The notes under the pieces are model-generated. The model was not told the DNA's origin and made no database searches. It was given only the letters and a program-made list of their open reading frames with translations. A stretch of DNA of 64,000 nucleotides from Caldilineaceae bacterium (lineage in GTDB: Bacteria; Chloroflexota; Anaerolineae; Caldilineales; Caldilineaceae), in assembly GCA_011523365.1 (NCBI GenBank), contig WTGY01000211.1:18623-82622 (forward strand). Reading direction: 5' to 3'. Below are positions 8,181-17,610 of this stretch, piece after piece; the first letter of the stretch is position 1; each line of letters starts with the position of its first letter. The position numbers and the translations under genes were made by a program.

Positions 8181-10415
8181 GTGACCGACGGCAGCTACAA
8201 GTGGCTTCGGACATTCAAGGCACAGAGCATATCTGGAACGTCAATACCGTTACGACAGCGAGAGTTCGTTGCCGCGACAGCAGGAAGCGGACGCTTTCTC
8301 CTGGCGCTGGCGACCGGGGGGATACTTCTTTTACTGACAGTCGCCGTCGCAGTCCTCCGTCTCTCTCAGTTGACCGATTATCCGCCGGGGTTATTCATCG
8401 ACGAAGGGGCACATGGATTAGATGCACTTCGCGTGCTGAGCGGAGAGCACGCAGTTTTCTTTGCGGGGAACAATGGACGGGAAGGGCTTATGGTCTATGC
8501 GGCGGCCCTGTCGATCTCATCTTTGGGACGCACGGCGCTGGCCGTCCGATTGCCGGCAGCTCTTGCCAGCGCCAGCACGGTTTTCGCTGTTTTTTTGCTG
8601 GGCCAGTTACTTTTTGGCCGAGATGGGAGCGGGCGGGCAACACGCTGGCGCGGCCTGCTGATCGCTGGCGTTGGAGCCGGACTTCTGGCGGTGTCACTAG
8701 GTTGGACTGTTCTGGGCCGCATTGCGTTCAGAGCCAATTTCCTGCCTTTGCTTCTCTGCCTGTGTCTGGCGCTTCTGTGGTCAGGGTGGCGTCAGAGGAA
8801 ATGGGGGCAGATCGCATTAGCAGGTGTATGCGCCGGGCTGCTTCCGTATACGTATATTGCTGCGCGTTTTGCTCCGTTTCTGTTTTTCTTCTTTGGGTTG
8901 AGTTTAGTTTTTCCTCTTGCCAGCATGAGCAGACAAAGAATACGCAGTGAGATACCCAATTTAAGTGTCTTTACTTTGGTTGCCGGGCTGATTGCCAGCC
9001 CGATTCTGATCTTTTTTGCGCTGCATCCCGAGCTGTTTATTGAACGCAGCGGACACCTCTGGATTTTCAACTCGATCCATAGCCAAGGAACGCCACTGAG
9101 GGCGCTCCTTGGAAATGTATGGGAACATTTATCCGTATTTGGATTTCAGGGCGACTTGAATTGGCGGCGCAATTTCGCAGGCCAGCCCTTGCTCAACATA
9201 TGGGAAGCCTTCTTTTTCTGGCTTGGCGCGGTAATGGGCACGTGGCGCTGGCGGGAGGAACCCGCCTACCGGTTGCTGCTTGTCTGGCTTGGTGTGATGC
9301 TCCTGCCAGCGATGTTAGCAGAGGGAGAGACTCCGGGGCCAAACACATTGAGAATGATGGGCGCTGCACCGGCCATCTACCTGCTCATCGGTGTCGGCAT
9401 ATGGGAAACGTTCCAATTCATAGCGATGCGAAGCCGGGCGAGCAGCTTCATTCTGAAGAACAAAGGCGGGATTGGCGCAATTTTGGGGACCGCGTTCAGC
9501 GGCTTGATCATATTTCAAGGCGCGGCCACGTACCACACCTATTTCGGGCAGTGGGCGAATGCCCCCGAGACATACAGCTGGCACGGAGCCGTCTGGACGG
9601 ATCTGGTCGAAGTTCTGAATGCAAAGGCGCCCGCAGCAGACACGTTATACCTAGTGCCGCAGGCCGGTTCGAGTGAGCATTATGGCTTCAGATACCTTTA
9701 CACGGGTACGACATCGGCCCAGATCCTTGATTCGACCCTGCCTACCCTGCCAGAAGAGGCCAGGTCTGCTTTGTCAACAGTGGAGAATCTGTCGACTGCC
9801 AAGGTGGTGGACTGGAGGACGGACGCGCCTTGGGCAGAGAAGGGTGACCGAAACATCATTCTTCTGATGAACAAGTACGGCAACTACGCGGCAAGCGAAG
9901 AGTTTGACGGTTTTCACATCCATGCCTACACCGACATTGACCTCGAGCGCCCCTGGACATTTTACGGGCAGTTGGAGCCGGTGAATCTACGCTACGATGG
10001 CGGCATTGCACTGCAGGGGCTTGCCTTGGGCGTTGGCGAGGAGCAGATGCCGTCGCGGCAGTTGCTTGAACTGGGTCAGGAGCGTTCGCTGTGGGTAGCG
10101 CTGCAGTGGCTTGCCGGGGCCAGTCTGGATGTTGACTATGCGATTTCCATGCGTTTGTACAGTGCCGTGGGCGCATTCGCATTTCAGAGGGATGTTGTTT
10201 TGGGGAACCGAGACCATGCGCGTACCAGCCAGTGGTCGGCGGAGGAGGTTGTTGACACCGTGTACATCCTCGATTTTCCGGCTGAACTCCCGTTGGGCGA
10301 ATATGAACTGCGGTTGATCGTCTACGATACTGAGACCTTGACCCCGACCGTGGAAACCGGTGTCTGGGAGCCGGAGTTTGTCGTGGCAAGGTTACGCCTG
10401 GCGGAAACGGAGTGA
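8181..10415 (+). CDS. GT39-like membrane glycosyltransferase, first of three tandem paralogues
   Basis: 744 residues. About a dozen hydrophobic helices fill residues 40-460, after a conserved first loop FIDEGAHGLDALRVLSGEHAVFF that carries the acidic catalytic-type residues of the PMT_2/GT39 fold. The C-terminal 250 residues form a soluble, probably extracellular domain ending in GEYELRLIVYDTETLTPTVETGVWEPE. GT39 enzymes move a sugar from a lipid-phosphate donor to an acceptor outside the membrane; donor and acceptor here are unknown. GTG 8181 is preferred because GGGAGG lies 7 nt upstream; an upstream in-frame GTG at 8166 overlaps that site. It looks slightly less GC-rich in codon use than the other two copies. 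Confidence 0.85.
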   Translation: MTDGSYKWLRTFKAQSISGTSIPLRQREFVAATAGSGRFLLALATGGILLLLTVAVAVLRLSQLTDYPPGLFIDEGAHGLDALRVLSGEHAVFFAGNNGREGLMVYAAALSISSLGRTALAVRLPAALASASTVFAVFLLGQLLFGRDGSGRATRWRGLLIAGVGAGLLAVSLGWTVLGRIAFRANFLPLLLCLCLALLWSGWRQRKWGQIALAGVCAGLLPYTYIAARFAPFLFFFFGLSLVFPLASMSRQRIRSEIPNLSVFTLVAGLIASPILIFFALHPELFIERSGHLWIFNSIHSQGTPLRALLGNVWEHLSVFGFQGDLNWRRNFAGQPLLNIWEAFFFWLGAVMGTWRWREEPAYRLLLVWLGVMLLPAMLAEGETPGPNTLRMMGAAPAIYLLIGVGIWETFQFIAMRSRASSFILKNKGGIGAILGTAFSGLIIFQGAATYHTYFGQWANAPETYSWHGAVWTDLVEVLNAKAPAADTLYLVPQAGSSEHYGFRYLYTGTTSAQILDSTLPTLPEEARSALSTVENLSTAKVVDWRTDAPWAEKGDRNIILLMNKYGNYAASEEFDGFHIHAYTDIDLERPWTFYGQLEPVNLRYDGGIALQGLALGVGEEQMPSRQLLELGQERSLWVALQWLAGASLDVDYAISMRLYSAVGAFAFQRDVVLGNRDHARTSQWSAEEVVDTVYILDFPAELPLGEYELRLIVYDTETLTPTVETGVWEPEFVVARLRLAETE

Positions 10416-10790
10416 CAGACGGACGCAACGCAGTTTTGTGACAGACCTTTCTGGCAGTCTTTTCCGCTCCGGCAAGAGGACCTTGGAGGGCGGCGTCTCG
10501 GTCGGGGGATCGTGGCGAAGCCGTTCACCTTCTGACCCCGATTGTGCACTACACTTCTTTCCCCGCGGGTATGCGGTCCTGACGGGCGTTTCTTCTTGCG
10601 AAGAATTCAGACGCGCGTGTACTTGGGTTTTGCTGTCTGGGTCTCTATACTTGACGTTTGGGTCGAGAAAATGGTCCCCGGCTGAGACATTGGGACCAGC
10701 GGCTTGCCCGGTCCAGAAATGCAAAGCCAAGCTGGCGGGCGCCCCGTCCGAGTCGGCGCGGGGCAGGCAGCACGACTAAGGCGAAAGAGT
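10416..10790. other. Intergenic spacer between GT39 paralogues 1 and 2
   Basis: 375 nt between paralogues on the same strand. I see no supported gene and no convincing terminator. Upstream ATG codons in the frame of paralogue 2 lie here but have no similarity to the other copies. Confidence 0.45.
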
Positions 10791-13019
10791 ATGACTGAAG
10801 GTCTGTCGCGCGCCTCTTTCGAGCAGGGGGGCGACGCAACGGTTGCGGCACACGCAGCCACCGGCAGTCCGGCGCTGGATAAGACTTCGCGCCAGCGTCT
10901 ACTACTGGTTACAGGGGGAATCCTGCTGGCATTGGCGCTGGCGGTGGCGTTGTTGCGGCTGCAGCGTATAACCGAGTATCCGCAGGGGATTCAGAGCGAT
11001 GAGGGGCCTGACGGCGTGTATGCGCTGCAGGTGTTGGCGGGAGAGCATGCGGTTTTCTTCCCTGAGGCGGCCAGCGGGCGCGAGTGGATGGGCGTCTATA
11101 CGATTGCGCTGACGACGTCCTTTCTGGGGCGCACGCTGCTTGCCTTTCGGTTGCCGACGGCACTGGCGAGCGCGGGCACGGTGTTTGTCGTCTTCTGGCT
11201 GGGACGGCTGCTGTTTGGGCGGGACGAAAGCGGGCAGGAGACACCCTGGCGGGGCGTATTGATCGGGGGCGTAGGCGCGGGCCTGGCGGCGGTGTCGCTG
11301 GGGCAGACGATCATCGGCCGGGCATCGCTGCGGGCGAATTATCTGCCGCTGTTTCTCGGGCTGTGTTTTGCGCTGCTCTGGTGGGGGTGGTCAGGTTGCG
11401 GGCGGGAGCGGAGATGGTGGGGGATTGCGCTGGCAGGCGTGTGTGCCGGGTTGCTGCCGTACACTTACATTCCGTCGCGCTTTACGCCGTTTCTGTTTCT
11501 CCTTTTTGGTCTGAGCTTTCTGTGGCCGCTGCGCGCCGTGACGAGAGAGAGATTGAAGGCTGAACTGCCGCGGGCGGCCATTTTCGCCGGCGCGGCCGGG
11601 GTGGTGGCTGCACCGATTCTCATCTACTTTGCTCTTAACCCTGAACACTTTTTCATTCGCAGCAGAGAGGTGTGGGTGCTCAACGAGAGCCAGGGGACGG
11701 CGTTGGGCGCGTTTCTGCAGAACGTTTGGGAGCATCTGCTGGCGTTTGGCTTTCGCGGCGACCTGCGCGAGCGGTACAACTTTGCGGGGCGGCCGATGCT
11801 GAACGCGTGGGAGGCGTTTTTCTTCTGGTATGGTGTGGGGACGGCGCTGTGGCGCTGGCAACGGCAGCCGGCATACCGGCTGTTGCTACTGTGGATGGCG
11901 GTACTGCTCGTGCCGGCCATGCTGGCCCGGGACATCGGGTTGGGGCCGAACACGCTGCGCATGATCGGCGCGGCGCCGGCAGTCTATCTGCTGATAGGCG
12001 CGGGTATGTGGGAGTTGTACCGGTTGTTGCGGGACCGGTGGGGTCCGACACGGATATTCGGGGGAAATGGGACCAGGGTAGCGGTTGCGCTGGGGGCGGT
12101 TGCCGGGGGCGTGGTGCTGCTTCAGGGGGTAAACACGTACCGCACTTATTTTGATCAGTGGGCGGTCTCGTCCGAGTTTTACCTGGCGTACCACGGAGAA
12201 TGGGCGGATGCCGCCCGGATTCTGAATGCGCAGCCGGCGGCGGCAGACATGGTTTATTTGATTCCTTACAGGTTTGATGAGCACTACGGATTCGAGTACC
12301 TGTATGTGGGGGATACGCCGGCGCGCGTTGTGCGCGCGGTCCGGCCGGACCTGGCGCAGAGGGTCGAAAGTTTATTGGCGGAGTTGGGAGAGGTATCGAC
12401 CGTGAAGGTGCTGGACTGGAATGAAGAGTTCGTCTGGGCCGGCCAGGGCGATGAAAACATGGTCGCCCTGTTAGACAAGTTTGGACGGTACACGGGCAGT
12501 GAGGCGTTCACCAATTTCCAGCTCCATGCCTACACCGATCTTGATCTGGACCGATCCTGGACTTTCTATGAATATCTAGAGCCGCTGACGGTTCATTACG
12601 ACGGCGGCATCGACCTTGTGGGGCTTGCGCTGGGCCAGGGCGAGGCGCAGATGTCTTCGGAGCAGGTGCTCGAGCTGGGGCAGGACCGGACGCTCTGGGT
12701 TGGGCTGCAATGGGAGACCACGCCAAGCCTGGAAACGGATTATGCGGTCTCGTTGCGGCTGTACAACAGTGCGGGGGAAATGGCGTACCAGGACGACCAT
12801 GTGCTGGGCAACTCGACCTTTGCGCGTACGCGCCACTGGGCAGTGGGCGAAGCGGTCGACACCCTCTTCCACCTTGACCTTGGCGCTGAACTGCGGGGGG
12901 GCGAGTACGAGTTGCGGCTGATCGTATACGGCACCGAGACAAATGTGCCGACTGTGGAGATTGGTGTGTGGGAGCCGGAGCTGCTGCTGGCGCGATTGCG
13001 GCTGGAGGAAGGGCCGTGA
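10791..13019 (+). CDS. GT39-like membrane glycosyltransferase, second tandem paralogue
   Basis: 742 residues, the same architecture as its neighbours: short soluble N-terminus, a membrane segment at about residues 37-57, the loop QSDEGPDGVYALQVLAGEHAVFF, many further membrane helices including LLPYTYIPSRFTPFLFLLFGLSF, and a C-terminal beta-rich domain with YDGGIDLVGLALGQGEAQMSS and GEYELRLIVYGTETNVPTVEIGVWEPE read in pieces. The ATG at 10791 is chosen by alignment with the MT(D/E)-starting paralogues; the frame is open to 10704 but that part has no counterpart. The ribosome site is weak. It probably acts in the cell membrane on an exported glycan or protein; the substrate cannot be read from sequence. 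Confidence 0.85.
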   Translation: MTEGLSRASFEQGGDATVAAHAATGSPALDKTSRQRLLLVTGGILLALALAVALLRLQRITEYPQGIQSDEGPDGVYALQVLAGEHAVFFPEAASGREWMGVYTIALTTSFLGRTLLAFRLPTALASAGTVFVVFWLGRLLFGRDESGQETPWRGVLIGGVGAGLAAVSLGQTIIGRASLRANYLPLFLGLCFALLWWGWSGCGRERRWWGIALAGVCAGLLPYTYIPSRFTPFLFLLFGLSFLWPLRAVTRERLKAELPRAAIFAGAAGVVAAPILIYFALNPEHFFIRSREVWVLNESQGTALGAFLQNVWEHLLAFGFRGDLRERYNFAGRPMLNAWEAFFFWYGVGTALWRWQRQPAYRLLLLWMAVLLVPAMLARDIGLGPNTLRMIGAAPAVYLLIGAGMWELYRLLRDRWGPTRIFGGNGTRVAVALGAVAGGVVLLQGVNTYRTYFDQWAVSSEFYLAYHGEWADAARILNAQPAAADMVYLIPYRFDEHYGFEYLYVGDTPARVVRAVRPDLAQRVESLLAELGEVSTVKVLDWNEEFVWAGQGDENMVALLDKFGRYTGSEAFTNFQLHAYTDLDLDRSWTFYEYLEPLTVHYDGGIDLVGLALGQGEAQMSSEQVLELGQDRTLWVGLQWETTPSLETDYAVSLRLYNSAGEMAYQDDHVLGNSTFARTRHWAVGEAVDTLFHLDLGAELRGGEYELRLIVYGTETNVPTVEIGVWEPELLLARLRLEEGP

Positions 13020-13101
13020 CGGGGAAGTGGGTGCGCGAGTTCTGCGGCCGGCGGATCGGACAGCGACGCGAAGACGTGCTACGGGATTCAGGCGAGAGTA
13101 G

Positions 13102-15297
13102 GTGACTGAGAGCGTGTCTGAGAGTTCAACTTCGGGGCGGCGTGGAACAGGCGCTGCCGGGGCAACGGAAGGCGAGCTAGGCCGGTTGCGGCTAGTCGCC
13201 GGGGCGGTCCTGCTGGCGCTGGCGGTGGCGGTAGTTGCGCTGCGACTGCAACGCCTGGACGAGCTTCCGATGGGTCTCAACCGGGATGAGGGGATAGACG
13301 GGGCGCTGGCCCTTCAGGTTCTGCGGGGCGAGCACGCGATATTTTTTCCGGTGGACCAGGGCCGCGAGCCGTCGGCGATCTACGCGCTGGCCCTGTCGAC
13401 GATCCTGTTTGGGCGGACGCTGCTGGCCATGCATCTGCCGACAGCGCTGGGCAGCGCAGGCCTGGTCTTTGCCATATTCTGGCTGGGGAGTGTGCTGTTC
13501 GGCAGGGAAGAGGGGGGAAGGCCGACGCCGTGGCGCGGTCTGCTGATCGGCGGGGTTGGGGCTGGGTTGATGGCGGTGTCCGTCAGCCAGACGATCATCG
13601 GGCGCACGTCGTACAACAAGGTCACGCACATGCCGCTGCTTCTTGTGCTGGCTTTTGCGCTGCTGTGGCAGGGGTGGCGGGAGAGAAGCTGGTGGCGGAT
13701 CGCGCTGGCAGGGATCTGCACCGGGCTGTTGCCGTACACTTATATTCCGGCGCGTTTCACCCCTTTTTTGTTTTTGCTCTTTGGCTTGAGCTTTCTCATT
13801 CCGTTCGGTTCCTTTTCCAGGGAAAAGGTACGGAGAGAAGTGCCGTGGGCGGCAGTGTTTATTGGCGTAACCGCGCTGGTTGCTGCGCCGATTCTGCTCC
13901 ATTTTGCGCTGAATCCTGAGCACTTTCTGATGCGCAGCAAAGAGGTGTGGCTGCTGCGCGGGGGCCAAGGGGACGCGTTCCGTTCCTTCCTTGGGAATGT
14001 CTGGGATCATCTGCTGGTCTTCGGCATTCGCGGCGACCCGAACTGGCGGCACAACTTTGCCGGCCAGTCGATGCTGCGGCCATGGGAGGCGATCTTTTTC
14101 TGGCTGGGCGCGGGCATGGCGATTTGGCGTTGGAGGCGGCCCGCCTACCGTCTGCTGCTGCTGTGGCTGGGGGTGCTACTGCTGCCGGCGATGCTTTCGC
14201 GGGACGATATTCTGCCCCACTTCCTGCGCATGATGGGCGCGACGCCGGTCATCTATCTGCTGGCGGCTGTGGGATCGTGGGAGGCTGTGCAGTTCTTGTG
14301 GGCGCGGCGCGACGGCTTACGACTGCAGGCCGTTGGGCAGATGGGGAACGGGGTTGCCGCCGGATTGGGGCTTGTGTTGGGCGGGTTGATTCTGGTGCAG
14401 GGGGCATTTACATACCGCACCTATTTCCAGACGTGGGCGAATCTGCCTGTGGTGTATGAGGCGAACGAGACGGAGTGGGCTGAGCTGGCGCGGACGCTGA
14501 ACGCGCAGCCGCACGTTCCGGGGGTTGTCTATTTGTTACCGTATACGATCAGCGAGCATTTCAGTTTTCAGTATCTGTATACGGGTTCAGCGCCGGTCGA
14601 CGTGATTGCGGCGAGTGTCCCCTATCTGCCGCAGGAACTCGAATCGGCGCTTGGGGCGATGGGGAATCCGGCAACGGTAAAGTTTGTCGACTGGGCGAAC
14701 GACCGTGTCAGCGGGGACACGCTTGCCGAGCAACATGTAGCCGTTCTTCTCGGCAAGTATGGGCGCTATGAGGGCGCGGAGGAGCATGGCAGCTTTTGGA
14801 TTCACACCTTTTCCGGTATGGCGACAGATCGCCCCTGGACCTTCTACGAGTATCTGGAGTCGCGGACGGTAGACTATGATGGCGGAATCTCTCTGCAGGG
14901 GTTTGCTACGGGTCAGGGCGAAGGGCAGTTGAACACGGAAGAGGCGCTAAGTCTGGTTGAGGGCGGCGCCCTGTGGCTGGCCATGCAGTGGCAGACTGCG
15001 CCGGGGTTGGAGATCGACTATTCGGTTTCGCTGCGTTTGCACGATGCCGAGGGGGGACGGGTCTATCAGAAAGATTCGGTTCTGCTGAATTCGCGGCACC
15101 GACGCACTGGCCGCTGGCTGGAGGAAGAGCCGGTCGATACGGTGTTCTACCTTGATATTCCGACTGATCTGCCGCCAGGCGACTATGAACTGCGGCTGGT
15201 TGTCTACGACTCGGCGACGCTGAGCCCGACCGTCGAGCTGGGCGTATGGGAGGCGGAGGTTGCGCTGGCGCGGGTGCGGCTGGGAGACGGTGGTTGA
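13102..15297 (+). CDS. GT39-like membrane glycosyltransferase, third tandem paralogue
   Basis: 731 residues. Start GTG 13102 gives MTESVSESS, parallel to MTDG and MTEG in the other copies. The first loop reads LNRDEGIDGALALQVLRGEHAIFF, then multiple membrane helices with LLPYTYIPARFTPFLFLLFGLSF, then a soluble C-terminal domain with YDGGISLQGFATGQGEGQLN. The spacing from paralogue 2 is 82 nt, so the two are probably cotranscribed. The DE pair in the first loop is kept in all three copies, which argues that all three remain active enzymes. Confidence 0.85.
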   Translation: MTESVSESSTSGRRGTGAAGATEGELGRLRLVAGAVLLALAVAVVALRLQRLDELPMGLNRDEGIDGALALQVLRGEHAIFFPVDQGREPSAIYALALSTILFGRTLLAMHLPTALGSAGLVFAIFWLGSVLFGREEGGRPTPWRGLLIGGVGAGLMAVSVSQTIIGRTSYNKVTHMPLLLVLAFALLWQGWRERSWWRIALAGICTGLLPYTYIPARFTPFLFLLFGLSFLIPFGSFSREKVRREVPWAAVFIGVTALVAAPILLHFALNPEHFLMRSKEVWLLRGGQGDAFRSFLGNVWDHLLVFGIRGDPNWRHNFAGQSMLRPWEAIFFWLGAGMAIWRWRRPAYRLLLLWLGVLLLPAMLSRDDILPHFLRMMGATPVIYLLAAVGSWEAVQFLWARRDGLRLQAVGQMGNGVAAGLGLVLGGLILVQGAFTYRTYFQTWANLPVVYEANETEWAELARTLNAQPHVPGVVYLLPYTISEHFSFQYLYTGSAPVDVIAASVPYLPQELESALGAMGNPATVKFVDWANDRVSGDTLAEQHVAVLLGKYGRYEGAEEHGSFWIHTFSGMATDRPWTFYEYLESRTVDYDGGISLQGFATGQGEGQLNTEEALSLVEGGALWLAMQWQTAPGLEIDYSVSLRLHDAEGGRVYQKDSVLLNSRHRRTGRWLEEEPVDTVFYLDIPTDLPPGDYELRLVVYDSATLSPTVELGVWEAEVALARVRLGDGG

Positions 15298-15349
15298 GAA
15301 GGGGTGCTTCACAGTTCAGACTGGGGTGCAGTTTAATTTTGGGGCGAGA

Positions 15350-15680
15350 GAGGGCAGGCACAAGGCCGGCACCTACGGGGATTTTCTGGGACTGGCGGGA
15401 CGTGGTCTGGCCAGACACATTCGATTAGGCACCTGTCACCAATATCGACACCAGGTCGACTAGGCATTAGGGGGGGCGTTGCGGGGGCGGAGCCCCCGCA
15501 CAAGGGAGGGCCGAATAGGCCCGACCGCCCAGAACTGCAGTAGTCAGTAGTCAGTGGTCAGTAGTCAGTGACGGCGTAGCCCCTGCATCAGAGTTGATCT
15601 TGGACTCGTCATGGTTTAGTTTCTGACAGAGGTGTGGGGGAAACCGCCCCATTTTGGGATGGAACTCAGATTGGCGCGTT
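15350..15680. repeat. Dispersed non-coding repeat, copy A
   Basis: This stretch shares ordered modules with 26502-26890 and 48520-49120. Shared pieces are GGCAGGCACAAGGCCGGCAC, GGACTGGCGGGACGTGGTCT, the CGATTAGGCACCTGT module, and a CAGAGTTGAT module ending in a GCCCC(A)TTTTGGGAT-like block. It sits in the 652-nt gap between the third GT39 gene and the next gene. Between the modules is the 69-bp block listed separately and a run of degenerate AGTCAGTAGTCAGTGGTCAG repeats. No transposase frame or target duplication is visible. Confidence 0.75.
15472..15540 (+). repeat. 69-bp repeat block, copy 1 (identical to 48920-48988)
   Basis: All 69 bases are identical to 48920-48988. The block contains a strong hairpin, GCGGGGGCGGAGCCCCCGC, and a second short one, GGGCCGAATAGGCCC, and ends in AGAACTGCAG. 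Perfect identity within otherwise diverged copies suggests recent spread, gene conversion or selection on the structure. Confidence 0.85.
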
Positions 15681-15949
15681 CTTGAATTTTGGGGCCTGAA
15701 CCGCTATACTTCATTGTTGGGCTGCAAAACCGCCTTGACGCCGGTTGCGGGCGAAGAATAGGAACGAGAGCCCTTTCACTTACTCTGCAGTCCGACGGTT
15801 TGCGTAGTTTTTCCGGTCTGGCGGGGAAGTTTATGCGTTTGGACACAGACCGCGAAAGCGCGGAGCCGGGGCCGTTGGTGCCCACGAGCAGGAGGGCGCT
15901 GAGCCGACTTTTTCAGGCGGGATGCCTGCGTTTCCAGGAGGAGGAAGAC

Positions 15950-17545
15950 GTGCTGTTGCGAAGGACCCAAACTGCTTCATTTTGGCGCGATCAGTTCAGA
16001 GTTTCGGATGAAGATTTGGATTTTATCCATGAGTTGATCCTGGATGCAGAGTCACCGATGACGACCAGCCAGCTGGCGCTGCGCCTGATCCAGGAATACC
16101 AGCGCCGCGAGACAGCGCGGATGGAGTCCGAGCTGAAGAAGGGGGCGGTCTACCAGCCCATGAACCTGTATGATGTTGGGGAGACGCTCATCTTTCCGGC
16201 GATGGACTTTCTGGTGGGAGAAGTTCTGGAGACGCGTGCGGGCCAGAACCCGGAGCATGGCGCCTTCGACGTGATCCGGGTGGGTTTTGCCGACACGGGC
16301 GAGACCCGAGAATTTGCGGCCAACCTTCAGACGGGCCACCGGCTCAACGGAACCAATGGTCAGGCGACAGGCGATGAGGAGGCTCTCCTTTCGGCCGAGG
16401 AGATTCATTCTCTGTACCAGGAGGAGATCGAAGAGAGTTTGCTCTTTGTCCTGAGCGATGGGGAGCGGAACGAAGATTTCGTGGCAATTGAAGACTACTG
16501 GTTGCTGGCCGACATGCTGGCCGAAGTTCATGTGGGTCACCTGAACATTGCCGAGGCGCTGCTTGAGATGCAGAACCGGCCGATGTCGCCTGAGGAGCTG
16601 CTGCCGGAGCTCGATCTGCAGTCGGAGAATGTTTCGCAGGCCATGCAGGTTATCAGCTTGAATCACGCGCTTGGGAATGATGAACGCTTCGACCAGATTG
16701 GGAGCGGAGGCGGCCCTCTGTGGTTCCTGTCGCGGTTGGAACCAGCGGAGGCGCAGACGATCCCTCCGCTCCTGCGTCCCAGGATAGGCCGTTACAACCG
16801 GGCAATCTTGAGTGTGGAACTTCTGCAGATGGAGTGGGAGCTGGACGACGAATGGGGCGAGAGCGGCGCGAGCACGCCGGTCTCGTCGGTTGTGCCGAGC
16901 ATCAGTTTCACGCTGACCTTCCCGCACTGGCTATACGGGACGCTTCCGCTCAGCAGCCGCACGCGGGCGCTTTTCCCGCACAGTGCGCAGGAGCGTTCGA
17001 TGGTGACGGTGGTCGACGGTCGTTGGGGCACCCGCCACAAGGCTTGGGTGGTCCATAGCGGACGCTATGTGTGCGGTCTGAAGGAATGGATGGTTGGGCA
17101 CAATCTTCCGGTGAGCGCGCTGATCACGCTGGAGCGGACGAATGAGGCGGATGAGGTAGTCATTGACTACCGCCCGCGCCGCATGAGGCGGGAGTGGAGC
17201 CGCATTGCGAGAGTGGATGCGGAACAGCTGCGGTTCGGCCTCGAGATGAACAAGGTGCAGATCTCCTGTGAGTATGACTTCGACCTGATTGTTTCATGCG
17301 ACGACCGGGAGGGGCTGGAGGCGTTCAACGCCGGATTGGAAGGCAACGACGATGCGCTTGCGCAGCTCGTGGATATGATCGTGCCGGAGATTGCGAAGCT
17401 GAACCCGCAGGGCACGGCGCATGTCAAGACGATATACAGTGCGGTCAACATGTTCTGGCGGTGTCCGCCGGGACCGATCTTTTCTGCATTGCTGAGCAAT
17501 TCCCGATTCCAGGACTATGGGGACGGACTGTTCAAAGTGAGGTGA
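15950..17545 (+). CDS. Conserved-looking large protein of unknown function
   Basis: 531 residues from GTG 15950, which has AGGAGG 7-8 nt upstream. The frame is open back to 15689 but that part is low in typical coding character, so the shorter start is preferred. I recognise no family. It is acidic overall, with helical stretches (LLADMLAEVHVGHLNIAEALLEM) and a C-terminal part rich in Trp and basic residues (YRPRRMRREWSRIARVD). The phrase MTTSQLALRLIQEY near residue 35 resembles a winged-helix element of the kind used to detect promoter or restriction proteins, which is weak. No signal peptide or membrane segment. The next gene follows after 65 nt on the same strand and may be its partner. 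Confidence 0.6.
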   Translation: MLLRRTQTASFWRDQFRVSDEDLDFIHELILDAESPMTTSQLALRLIQEYQRRETARMESELKKGAVYQPMNLYDVGETLIFPAMDFLVGEVLETRAGQNPEHGAFDVIRVGFADTGETREFAANLQTGHRLNGTNGQATGDEEALLSAEEIHSLYQEEIEESLLFVLSDGERNEDFVAIEDYWLLADMLAEVHVGHLNIAEALLEMQNRPMSPEELLPELDLQSENVSQAMQVISLNHALGNDERFDQIGSGGGPLWFLSRLEPAEAQTIPPLLRPRIGRYNRAILSVELLQMEWELDDEWGESGASTPVSSVVPSISFTLTFPHWLYGTLPLSSRTRALFPHSAQERSMVTVVDGRWGTRHKAWVVHSGRYVCGLKEWMVGHNLPVSALITLERTNEADEVVIDYRPRRMRREWSRIARVDAEQLRFGLEMNKVQISCEYDFDLIVSCDDREGLEAFNAGLEGNDDALAQLVDMIVPEIAKLNPQGTAHVKTIYSAVNMFWRCPPGPIFSALLSNSRFQDYGDGLFKVR

Positions 17546-17610
17546 GGATGCGAAGCCGGGATCGCACGAATTTCACCGGATGTTGATTATCGAGGAGGGA
17601 TAAGAAGGAG

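Noticed and set aside
15689..15949. Longer N-terminus of the 531-residue unknown protein
   Set aside because: The upstream part overlaps the end of repeat copy A closely and lacks a ribosome site, while GTG 15950 has AGGAGG.
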